Source of the DNA: Thermoplasmatota archaeon
Lineage (GTDB): Archaea > Thermoplasmatota > E2 > JACPAO01 > JAHFTW01
NCBI GenBank assembly: GCA_028289805.1
Contig: JANQNI010000098.1
Location: 1 to 5,726 of the forward strand
DNA length: 5,726 bases
Direction of reading: 5' to 3'
The position numbers and the translations under genes were made by a program. The notes under the pieces were generated by a model. It was not told the origin of the DNA and ran no database searches. It worked only from the letters and a program-made list of their open reading frames with translations. Below are positions 1 through 4,868 of the stretch, in pieces. Every line of letters begins with the position of its first letter. Within the stretch, counting starts at the first letter, position 1.

Positions 1-1
1 C

Positions 2-454
2 GGCCTGCGCAACCCGTGGCGCTTCAGCTTCGACGCCGACGGCGGCCTGTGGATCGGCGACGTGGGCCAGGACCACGCCGAGGAGGTCAGCCACGCACCC
101 CCCGGCGCCGCCGGCCTCAACTTCGGCTGGGTCGTCTACGAGGGCAGCCAGCGCTACCGCAGCGGCGAGGCGCCGGACCACATCCCGCCCGTGGCCGAGT
201 ACGACCACGACGGCGGCCACTGCTCCATCACCGGCGGCCACGTCTGGGACCACGACGACGCCGGACCCCTGCGCGGGACGTACGTCTACGGCGACTACTG
301 CTCCGGCACCGTCTGGAGCCACGACCCCGACACGGGCGAGAGCCGTGTGGTGGCCGACCTCGACGCCCGCATCAGCAGCTTCGGCGAGGGCGGTGACGGG
401 ACGCTGTACGTCGTCGACCACGGCGGCGCCGTGCTGCGGCTCCAGGCCAGGTGA
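2..454 (+). CDS. PQQ-dependent sugar dehydrogenase (glucose/sorbosone dehydrogenase family), C-terminal part
   Basis: The reading frame is open from the left edge to a TGA at 452-454, giving the last 150 residues; the start and the N-terminal half lie outside the window. Family members are beta-propeller enzymes, usually exported, that oxidise aldose sugars using pyrroloquinoline quinone and calcium. Visible hallmarks are GLRNPWRFSFD at fragment residues 1-11 (the Arg-Asn pair corresponds to PQQ-contacting residues of soluble glucose dehydrogenase), LWIGDVGQ..EEV at 16-29, NFGW at 40-43, a HCSITGG motif at 73-79 and LRGTYVYGDYCSG at 90-102. The two cysteines (74 and 100) are common in this family and could form a disulfide outside the cytoplasm. 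The fragment ends with the usual last blade strand (DGTLYVVDHGGAVLRL). It is the only plus-strand gene and converges on aspS. The family call is firm; the sugar substrate cannot be told. Confidence 0.93.
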   Translation, partial: GLRNPWRFSFDADGGLWIGDVGQDHAEEVSHAPPGAAGLNFGWVVYEGSQRYRSGEAPDHIPPVAEYDHDGGHCSITGGHVWDHDDAGPLRGTYVYGDYCSGTVWSHDPDTGESRVVADLDARISSFGEGGDGTLYVVDHGGAVLRLQAR

Positions 455-526
455 GAGGAACCCGGGGGCCCACCCGTCCCCGGGGCGTGCCCATCCCCTG
501 CACGCAACCGTTGCAGCGACGGGGGG

Positions 527-540
527 TTCTTGGTGGTTTT
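527..540 (+). terminator. Possible T-rich transcription terminator of the sugar dehydrogenase
   Basis: TTCTTGGTGGTTTT lies 73-86 nt after the stop codon of the sugar dehydrogenase and is one of the few T-rich stretches in this GC-rich region. Archaeal RNA polymerase terminates at T-tracts on the non-template strand without needing a hairpin. The tract is interrupted by GGTGG, so this is only a candidate. Confidence 0.3.
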
Positions 541-598
541 CGGGAAACGCGCCTTCGGGTGGGGCCCCGGCTTCCGGCTTCGCGTGGAACGGGTGGAC

Positions 599-638
599 GG
601 GGGCCAGGAGGCGGAGGGGAAGGAAGCGGGGGTCGGGG
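599..638 (+). other. G-rich tract with G-quadruplex potential
   Basis: The plus strand carries G-runs of five, four, five and four bases at 599-603, 617-620, 628-632 and 635-638, with several GG doublets between them. This meets a loose quadruplex pattern, although the first loop (13 nt) is long. It directly precedes the first copy of the palindrome-array core. A transcript running on from the sugar dehydrogenase would carry the G-rich strand; one running on from aspS would carry the C-rich strand. Confidence 0.35.
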
Positions 639-639
639 C

Positions 640-659
640 CCTACGGCGTAACGCGGTCC
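640..659. repeat. Array core copy A1, half-palindrome identical to the aspS 3' end
   Basis: CCTACGGCGTAACGCGGTCC is an exact direct repeat of 823-842, 183 bases away (three units). Its left flank (GGGGTCGGGGCC) cannot pair with it beyond about two bases, so this copy lacks the left arm seen in the other three. It marks the distal edge of the array relative to aspS. Confidence 0.85.
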
Positions 660-667
660 GCGCCCAC

Positions 668-680
668 CCGCCTACGGCGG
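668..680. repeat. Array hairpin B1
   Basis: CCGCC-TAC-GGCGG is a perfect 5-bp stem with the same TAC loop as the A-type hairpins. Beyond the perfect stem the flanks CGCCCAC and CTGGGGC pair only partly. It lies between A1 and A2. Confidence 0.55.
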
Positions 681-690
681 CTGGGGCGAA

Positions 691-719
691 ACCGAGCCAC
701 CCCTACGGGGTGACTCGGT
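691..719. repeat. Array hairpin A2
   Basis: The left arm ACCGAGCCACCCC (691-703) and right arm GGGGTGACTCGGT (707-719) pair at 12 of 13 positions around a TAC loop; the single mismatch is C697/A713. Confidence 0.85.
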
Positions 720-726
720 CCTCGGC

Positions 727-741
727 CGGTGCTTCGCACCG
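727..741. repeat. Array hairpin B2
   Basis: CGGTGC-TTC-GCACCG is a perfect 6-bp stem with a three-base loop, between A2 and A3. Confidence 0.7.
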
Positions 742-747
742 CGTCGA

Positions 748-777
748 ATCGGCCGACCCCTTACGGGGTCACCCGAT
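748..777. repeat. Array hairpin A3
   Basis: The left arm 748-760 and right arm 765-777 pair at 11 of 13 positions, with two adjacent central mismatches (753/772 and 754/771). The loop is TTAC, one base longer than in A2 and A4. Several pairs differ from A2 on both sides at once. Confidence 0.8.
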
Positions 778-810
778 CCCTGCCCGGCCGTGCAAGCACG
801 GCCGGGAGGG
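778..810. repeat. Array hairpin B3, the strongest stem in the window
   Basis: CCCGGCCGTGC (783-793) is perfectly complementary to GCACGGCCGGG (796-806) across an AA centre, effectively a 10-bp stem with a CAAG tetraloop. CCCT (778-781) pairs with AGGG (807-810) if G782 bulges, extending it by four pairs. It is palindromic, so it would form in RNA from either strand. It lies 14 bases beyond the aspS stop codon and has no T-tract. Confidence 0.85.
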
Positions 811-811
811 A

Positions 812-840
812 ACCGCGTTTCGCCTACGGCGTAACGCGGT
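812..840. repeat. Array hairpin A4, containing the aspS stop codon
   Basis: The left arm ACCGCGTTTCGCC (812-824) and right arm GGCGTAACGCGGT (828-840) pair at 12 of 13 positions around a TAC loop; the only mismatch is T820/T832. On the minus strand the right arm encodes the last residues of AspRS, and the stop codon TAG (826-824) falls at the hairpin tip. The final codons of aspS are therefore part of the repeat. Confidence 0.85.
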
Positions 841-2188
841 CCAAGTCCCGAGGGAACAGGATCGCTTCGCGGATGTTGCCCAGCCCGAGCATCTGCATCA
901 GGATGCGCTCGATGCCGATGCCGCAGCCGCCGTGGGGGGGCATGCCGTAGCGGAACGCCTCCAGGTAGTCCTCGAAGTCCTTCGGGTCGAGGCCCCAGCG
1001 GACGATGCCGGCCTCCAGGAGTTCGGGGTCGTGGATGCGCTGGGCGCCCGAGATCAGTTCGACGCCGCGGTAGTCGAGGTCGAAGCCGCGGCACAGCCGG
1101 GCGTCCTGGTCGACGGTGCCGTCGTCGGTGGGCTCGGGCATGACGTAGAACGGCTTGGGGGCGAGGGGCCACTTGGTGATGAAGTAGAAGTCGTGGCCCT
1201 CCTCCTGCATCGCCTCGCCGAGGATCTTCTCGGCCTCGGTGCCGATGTCGTCGCCGAAGGCCAGCGCCTTGTCGAGGCGGTCGCCGGCGCGGTCGTTGAC
1301 GATCTGCAGCGCCTCCTCGTAGCGCACGCGGCGGAAGGGCAGGGCGGGGACAGGCACGTCGGCGCCGAGGGCCTCCAGTTCGGCGGTGCAGGTCTCGGCG
1401 ACGTGCTTCCAGATGGCGTGCAGCAGTCCCTCGATGACCTGCATGACGTCCTCCTCGCTCTCGACCCACGCCAGTTCGAGGTCGAAGGCGGTGCTCTCGT
1501 TGAGGTGGCGCACGGTGTTGTGCTTCTCGGCGCGGAAGTAACGGGCGATCTCGAAGACGCGGTCCATGCCGCTGGCCATCATCATCTGCTTGTAGAGCTG
1601 GGGCGACTGGCTGAGGAAGCACTCCTTGCCGAACCAGTCGACCTTGTAGGTGTCGGTGCCGCCCTCGCTGCTGGCGGCGATGATGTTGCTGGTGGTGATC
1701 TCCGAGAACCCGTGGGCGTGGAAGTAGTCGCGGCCGGCGCGCAGGACCTCGCTGCGGATGCGGAAGATGGCCGCGGCGCGGGGAGTGCGCACGTCGAGGA
1801 AGCGGTGGTCGAGGCGGGTGTCGAGGCCCGTGTGGATGTCCTCGTCCCACAGCGCCATGGGCAGGGGCGTCTGGGCCTTGTTGAGGACGGTGCCGGCGGT
1901 GGGCAGCACCTCGAAGCCGGCCTTGGCCTTCTCGGACGCCTGGACCAGGCCGGTGATGCTGACGGCGCTCTCGTCGCTGAGATCCGTGAGGGACTCGAAG
2001 AGGCCGGGGGCGCTGTCGGCGAGCTTCTTCTTCAGCAGCACGAACTGGACGGTGCCGGTGCGGTCGCGCAGGTCCAGGAACGCGATGTTGCCCTTGGCGC
2101 GCAGGTTGTGGACCCAGCCGGCGAAGGTCTGCTCGGTGCCGTAGTGCTCGGGCGTGACCTCGCCGCAGCCCAGCGTTCGCAGCGTCAT
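824..2188 (-). CDS. aspS: Aspartyl-tRNA synthetase, archaeal/eukaryotic type
   Basis: A class IIb aminoacyl-tRNA synthetase of 454 residues that charges tRNA(Asp), and possibly tRNA(Asn), with aspartate in the cytoplasm. The N-terminal OB-fold anticodon-binding domain covers about residues 18-105 (FAGWVHNLR, FLDLRDRTGTVQ). The catalytic core follows: motif 1 around 126-170, the SEGGTDTY and QSPQLYKQ segments at 174-181 and 194-201, motif 2 FRAEKHNTVRHLNE at 218-231, and motif 3 GGCGIGIERIL at 420-430, ending in FPRDLDRVTP. There is no bacterial GAD insertion domain, so it is not the bacterial form. Motif 1 carries Ser167 (EITTSNI) where the family nearly always has proline. The ATG at 2188 is chosen because a TATA-like island lies 22 nt upstream and no Shine-Dalgarno is visible, suggesting a leaderless mRNA. 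Its last codons lie inside the palindrome array. It converges on the sugar dehydrogenase. Confidence 0.97.
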   Translation of the reverse strand: MTLRTLGCGEVTPEHYGTEQTFAGWVHNLRAKGNIAFLDLRDRTGTVQFVLLKKKLADSAPGLFESLTDLSDESAVSITGLVQASEKAKAGFEVLPTAGTVLNKAQTPLPMALWDEDIHTGLDTRLDHRFLDVRTPRAAAIFRIRSEVLRAGRDYFHAHGFSEITTSNIIAASSEGGTDTYKVDWFGKECFLSQSPQLYKQMMMASGMDRVFEIARYFRAEKHNTVRHLNESTAFDLELAWVESEEDVMQVIEGLLHAIWKHVAETCTAELEALGADVPVPALPFRRVRYEEALQIVNDRAGDRLDKALAFGDDIGTEAEKILGEAMQEEGHDFYFITKWPLAPKPFYVMPEPTDDGTVDQDARLCRGFDLDYRGVELISGAQRIHDPELLEAGIVRWGLDPKDFEDYLEAFRYGMPPHGGCGIGIERILMQMLGLGNIREAILFPRDLDRVTP

Positions 2189-2210
2189 GGGCGGCGCGAC
2201 CGGGCGCCGC

Positions 2211-2218
2211 TTGAAAAG
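2211..2218 (-). promoter_or_regulatory. Candidate TATA box of aspS
   Basis: On the minus strand, CTTTTCAA is an isolated T-rich island in a GC-rich 57-bp gap. It ends 22 nt before the aspS ATG, with its centre about 26 nt upstream. This fits an archaeal TATA box with transcription starting at or next to the start codon. It is partly embedded in a short inverted repeat (CGCTT...AAGCG). Confidence 0.5.
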
Positions 2219-2245
2219 CGTCGGCCCCGGCGGCCCCGGCGCGTC

Positions 2246-2764
2246 CTACGCCTCGTAGGGTTCCTCGCCGCGCACCAGCATCAGGAGCGCGGGGACGCCG
2301 GCGGCGAGGGCGAGCAGGCCGGTGGCGTAGTTGGCGCCGTGGGTGGGGTTGCCGAGGTCGGCGTCGAGGCCGTAGGCGAGGCCGACGGCGACCAGCAGGA
2401 CGATGAGCCAGACGAAGGGCATCCAGGCGGGCTCCAGCCGCCCCCAGGAGACGCCCAGGAGGGCGCCGGCGGCGATGGCTGCCGTGGCGACGGCGGTGGC
2501 GTGTCCGGCGGCGGCGTCGCCGTCGCCGATCCCGTCGCCGCGGAAGCTGACGCCCCCGACGGCCAGCACGAGGGCGGCGAGGCTCCAGACGAGCAGCAGG
2601 CCGCCGGCGATGTACCCGTTGCGGTGGCGCAGCAGCAGGAGCCACACGGCCACGACGACGCCCACGAGGGGCACCAGGGCGACGATGGAGCCGGAGACGA
2701 GGGTGGCCATGAGGGCCCCGAGGACGGCGGCGGCGAAGACGAGGCTCGGCAGGACCTTGCCCAT
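2246..2764 (-). CDS. Polytopic membrane protein of unknown function, 172 residues
   Basis: I do not recognise the family. The protein is dominated by hydrophobic stretches at about residues 5-23, 26-45, 50-70, 86-105, 115-132 and 145-164, suggesting five or six membrane helices. Short polar links include RHRNG (46-50), a glycine/aspartate-rich loop (RGDGIGDGDAAAG, 75-87) and DADLGNPTHGANY (134-146), and there is a short acidic tail (RGEEPYEA). No catalytic or transporter motif is visible. I chose the ATG at 2764 because the frame upstream is not membrane-like and a T-rich TATA-like island ends 22 nt before it. It sits 57 bp upstream of aspS and 71 bp downstream of the UbiB-family gene, on the same strand. 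The very long antisense frame covering it has low-complexity composition and is not a gene. Confidence 0.8.
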   Translation of the reverse strand: MGKVLPSLVFAAAVLGALMATLVSGSIVALVPLVGVVVAVWLLLLRHRNGYIAGGLLLVWSLAALVLAVGGVSFRGDGIGDGDAAAGHATAVATAAIAAGALLGVSWGRLEPAWMPFVWLIVLLVAVGLAYGLDADLGNPTHGANYATGLLALAAGVPALLMLVRGEEPYEA

Positions 2765-2786
2765 GCACCAGGATTCTCTCCGGGAG

Positions 2787-2795
2787 AAGAAAAAG
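2787..2795 (-). promoter_or_regulatory. T-tract: promoter of the 172-residue membrane protein and/or terminator of the UbiB gene
   Basis: On the minus strand, CTTTTTCTT (2795-2787) lies 40 nt after the UbiB-family stop codon and ends 22 nt before the ATG of the next gene. The position fits a TATA box of a leaderless gene as seen before aspS. The pyrimidine-only T-run equally fits an archaeal U-tract terminator for the upstream gene. The two roles cannot be separated by eye. Confidence 0.45.
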
Positions 2796-2835
2796 GGTGC
2801 CTTACGGTCGCACGGCCGGAGCCGCCGCCGCGGCC

Positions 2836-4479
2836 TCACTCCGACTTCATCATCTCGGACCACAGCAGCAGCACGAAGGCCCACAGCACGACGATGCCGC
2901 CGGCGCCGAAGAGGAACTGCAGGGCGCGCTCGTCGGGGCGGGGGCCCGTGTAGACGATGGCGAGGCCGACGATGAGGGCCGCGACGACGAGGGTGAAGCT
3001 CACCTTCAGCGCGGAGCGCCCCTGGCTGCGCTTGATGCCCTCCAGTCCGGCCACGTCGATGGTGGTGCGCAGCTCGTTGCGCTCGATGCGCCGCACCAGT
3101 TGGTTGAGGGTGTGGGGGAACTGGCGGCCGAACTTCAGGAGCTCCCCGAGCGTCTCCTCGACGATCTCCTTCTGCTTCTTCGTGCTCGTGAGGTTCTTCC
3201 ACACGAGGTCCGCCACCAGCGGCTCCAGCACGGTCACCAGTTCGTAGTCGGGGTCCAGCTCGCGGCAGAAGCCGTCGAACTGGAACAGGGCCCGCGTGAT
3301 GAGCATGAAGTCCGGCGGCAGGAGCATCCGGTGCTTCTTGGCCAGGTTGAGGATCATCTCCATCAGGCGGGGGTCGGCAACACTGACCTCCTCCCGCTCG
3401 AAGAAGTCGAGGATCTTCTCCACGTCGACCTGGAACCGCTTCGGGTCGTGCTCCCCGTAGGGGTCGCACAGGTCCACGACCGCCTCCCCCGTCGCCTCAG
3501 CGTCGCCCTTGCTGATGGAGGTGATGAGGCGCAGGATGGTCTTGGCCCGGCGCTCGGTGACGATGCCGACGGCGCCGAAGTCCAGGAAGGCCACCTGGTC
3601 CGAGCTCATGACCATCATGTTGCCGGGGCTGGGGTCGGCGTGGAAGAGCCGATGGACGAAGATCTGCTTGGCCATGGCGTGGGTGATGATGCGCGCCACG
3701 TTGCGGCGGTCGATGCCCTCGGCGTCCAGGTCCTGCGCGTGGGCGAACTTGTGGCCCTCGATGAACTCCATCACCATCACGCGCTTGGTGGAGAACTCCG
3801 TGAACATCCGGGGGATCTTGACGGACTCGTCGTGGCGGAAGTCGTGGGCCACGCGCTGCGTGTTCTTGATCTCGTAGCGGTAGTCCAGTTCCCGCTCCAG
3901 CATCGAGCGCAACTCGTTGAGGTGCTGCGTCGGTTGCCAGACGCGGCTGGCGGCGAACGTCTTCTCGATGAACACCACGAGGCCACGCAGGATCTCGAAG
4001 TCGAGGATCATGCGCTCCTCGATGCCGGGGTGCTGGACCTTCACCGCCACCTTCGTGCCGTCCTTCAAGACAGCGCGGTGGACCTGCCCCACGGAGGCGG
4101 AGGCGAGCGCCTCCGGCTCGAAGACGGAGAACACCTCCTCCACCTCCCGGCCCAGTTCGGAACGGACGACCTGCCGGACCTCCTCGTACGGGCTCGGCGC
4201 CGTCCCGTCGTAGAGTTGCTTGAACTCGTCCGCGTACGCCTGCGGCACCAGGTCCGGCCGCGTCGCCAGCAACTGCCCGAGCTTGACGAACGTCGGCCCG
4301 AGCCGCTCGAAGATGGTGCGCAGCTTGCGCGGCGCCGGGTCCTCCCCCGGCCCCCCCACGTCGCGACCCTTCAGCAGGGACTGCAGCAGGCCCCAGAAGT
4401 CGTTCTCGACGAGGATGTTGCCGATCTCGTTGAAGCGCGTCAGGCGGGAACGGCGGGGAAGCTGCTCCACGGCCGGCAT
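2836..4479 (-). CDS. ubiB: UbiB/ABC1 (AarF/ADCK)-family atypical kinase with C-terminal membrane anchor
   Basis: A 547-residue membrane-anchored protein-kinase-like ATPase. Relatives in bacteria and mitochondria support ubiquinone biosynthesis; archaeal members have no settled role and probably act in quinone or isoprenoid-lipid metabolism (inference). All family marks are present: KLGQ (66-69), the ASASVGQVH nucleotide loop (126-134), the lysine of VAVKVQ (147), ELD (197-199, the ExD motif), HADPSPGN (280-287) and DFG (300-302). Two hydrophobic segments at about 492-510 and 520-541 form a C-terminal helical hairpin that would anchor the kinase domain in the membrane. The frame could start at a GTG at 4491 (551 residues), but I prefer the ATG at 4479 because a TATA-like CCTTCAA ends 23 nt upstream of it. 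The 79-residue membrane protein gene ends 52 bp upstream on the same strand. Confidence 0.95.
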   Translation of the reverse strand: MPAVEQLPRRSRLTRFNEIGNILVENDFWGLLQSLLKGRDVGGPGEDPAPRKLRTIFERLGPTFVKLGQLLATRPDLVPQAYADEFKQLYDGTAPSPYEEVRQVVRSELGREVEEVFSVFEPEALASASVGQVHRAVLKDGTKVAVKVQHPGIEERMILDFEILRGLVVFIEKTFAASRVWQPTQHLNELRSMLERELDYRYEIKNTQRVAHDFRHDESVKIPRMFTEFSTKRVMVMEFIEGHKFAHAQDLDAEGIDRRNVARIITHAMAKQIFVHRLFHADPSPGNMMVMSSDQVAFLDFGAVGIVTERRAKTILRLITSISKGDAEATGEAVVDLCDPYGEHDPKRFQVDVEKILDFFEREEVSVADPRLMEMILNLAKKHRMLLPPDFMLITRALFQFDGFCRELDPDYELVTVLEPLVADLVWKNLTSTKKQKEIVEETLGELLKFGRQFPHTLNQLVRRIERNELRTTIDVAGLEGIKRSQGRSALKVSFTLVVAALIVGLAIVYTGPRPDERALQFLFGAGGIVVLWAFVLLLWSEMMKSE

Positions 4480-4502
4480 CGGGGAAGCCACCGGGGCGGC
4501 GG

Positions 4503-4509
4503 TTGAAGG
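4503..4509 (-). promoter_or_regulatory. Candidate TATA box of the UbiB-family gene
   Basis: CCTTCAA on the minus strand ends 23 nt before the ATG at 4479, nearly the same spacing and a similar word to the aspS element. It would be too close (11 nt) to serve a leaderless start at the GTG at 4491, so it favours the ATG. Confidence 0.4.
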
Positions 4510-4531
4510 GGTTGTGGTCGGGTGCGGCGCC

Positions 4532-4771
4532 CTACCCCAGGAGCCCCACCAGGAGCCACGCGGCGCCGAAGACCACCAGGAACCACGCCATCCCGACCAG
4601 CCTCATCCGAGGGTTGTCCGCGCGGCCACCATACATCAGTCCGGGGATGGAGGACATGCCCTGCGGTCGTGCCACCTCCGAGTCCTCCGGCTGATGCCTG
4701 GCGAAGCGCAACAGCCAGAAGCCTGCGCCGACGAACAGGGACCCGAGCACGAGGGCGGAGACGACGACCAC
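4532..4771 (-). CDS. Small membrane protein with two helices, 79 residues
   Basis: I do not recognise the family. Two hydrophobic helices, at about residues 1-22 and 58-78, flank a 35-residue hydrophilic stretch (from RFARHQPED through PGLMYGGRADNPRMRLVG). That non-repetitive central sequence, with single Met, Tyr and Asn residues, looks like real protein rather than a GC-driven shadow frame. The start is a GTG at 4771. The frame stays open further upstream but offers no ATG, and a GGAGG-like sequence lies about 12 nt before the GTG. It ends 52 bp before the UbiB-family kinase, in the same direction and with 97 bp to PAC2, so it could share a transcript with either. A partnership with the membrane-anchored kinase is possible but rests only on adjacency. 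Confidence 0.75.
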   Translation of the reverse strand: MVVVSALVLGSLFVGAGFWLLRFARHQPEDSEVARPQGMSSIPGLMYGGRADNPRMRLVGMAWFLVVFGAAWLLVGLLG

Positions 4772-4868
4772 GGCAGGCCACCCCCTCCAGAGGTCAAGGA
4801 GTTGCTGCGACCCGCACCGGATGCATCGACCAGGGCCCGTGCGGGCGCGCTCGAGTCCGCGGACGGCC

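Larger units (their letters stand above)
455..639. other. Convergent intergenic region, non-coding part before the palindrome array
   Basis: No credible gene is visible here. The open frames crossing it have the Arg/Gly/Pro-rich, low-complexity composition of GC-rich shadow frames. It contains a T-rich patch at 527-540, a short GGGGCCCC palindrome near 561-568 and a strongly G-rich purine tract from 599 to 638. The 541-598 part holds short GC-rich inverted words that might be worn-out units of the neighbouring palindrome array, but I cannot align them convincingly. Confidence 0.6.
640..842. repeat. Tandem array of about 60-bp palindromic units overlapping the aspS 3' end
   Basis: A core with consensus CYTACGGSGTNACNCGRTCC occurs four times in the same orientation, at 640-659, 702-721, 760-779 and 823-842 (offsets 62, 58 and 63). 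The first and last copies are identical over 20 bases. In the last three copies the core is the loop plus right arm of a 13-bp stem (A-type hairpins at 691-719, 748-777 and 812-840). Between the cores lie three B-type hairpins (668-680, 727-741, 783-806). Six stem-loops therefore sit almost end to end in about 175 bases. Stems vary between copies, yet both arms vary together. The final core is the end of the aspS coding sequence. I do not recognise the family. It behaves like a REP- or MITE-like palindromic element amplified in tandem, or like a structured 3' UTR RNA of aspS. Confidence 0.85.

Noticed and set aside
640..721. CCTACGG words resembling the conserved CCTACGGG stretch of 16S rRNA.
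   Set aside because: The match is seven or eight bases and the surrounding sequence shows no rRNA resemblance. The word arises from the hairpin tip C-TAC-G.
640..842. The regularly spaced repeats considered as a CRISPR array.
   Set aside because: The units are imperfect, the intervals are themselves palindromic and related in layout rather than unique spacers, there are only four copies and no cas gene is nearby.
2224..2242. A short GGCCCCGGC direct repeat upstream of aspS, considered as an operator.
   Set aside because: Two GC-only nine-base words side by side are likely by chance in sequence this GC-rich, and they lie upstream of the TATA-like island without a recognisable regulator site.
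672..2768. A 698-residue minus-strand open frame in another frame over aspS and beyond.
   Set aside because: It is extremely Arg/Pro-rich with no recognisable domain, and it overlaps aspS, which carries all class II synthetase motifs.
530..2953. An 807-residue plus-strand open frame antisense to aspS and the 172-residue membrane protein gene.
   Set aside because: Its translation is a monotonous Ala/Gly/Val/Glu/Asp-rich string without domain motifs, it runs antisense to a certain aspS, and GC-rich third positions remove stop codons from this frame. It is a shadow.
2797..4506. A 569-residue plus-strand open frame antisense to the UbiB-family gene.
   Set aside because: The opposite strand has every UbiB family motif in order; this frame is low-complexity and Leu/Val/Glu/His-rich, as expected for an antisense shadow.
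4440..4781. A 113-residue minus-strand frame overlapping the small membrane protein and the UbiB start.
   Set aside because: It is Arg/Gly/Pro-rich with no hydrophobic pattern. The overlapping 79-residue frame has a clear two-helix membrane pattern and fits between its neighbours.
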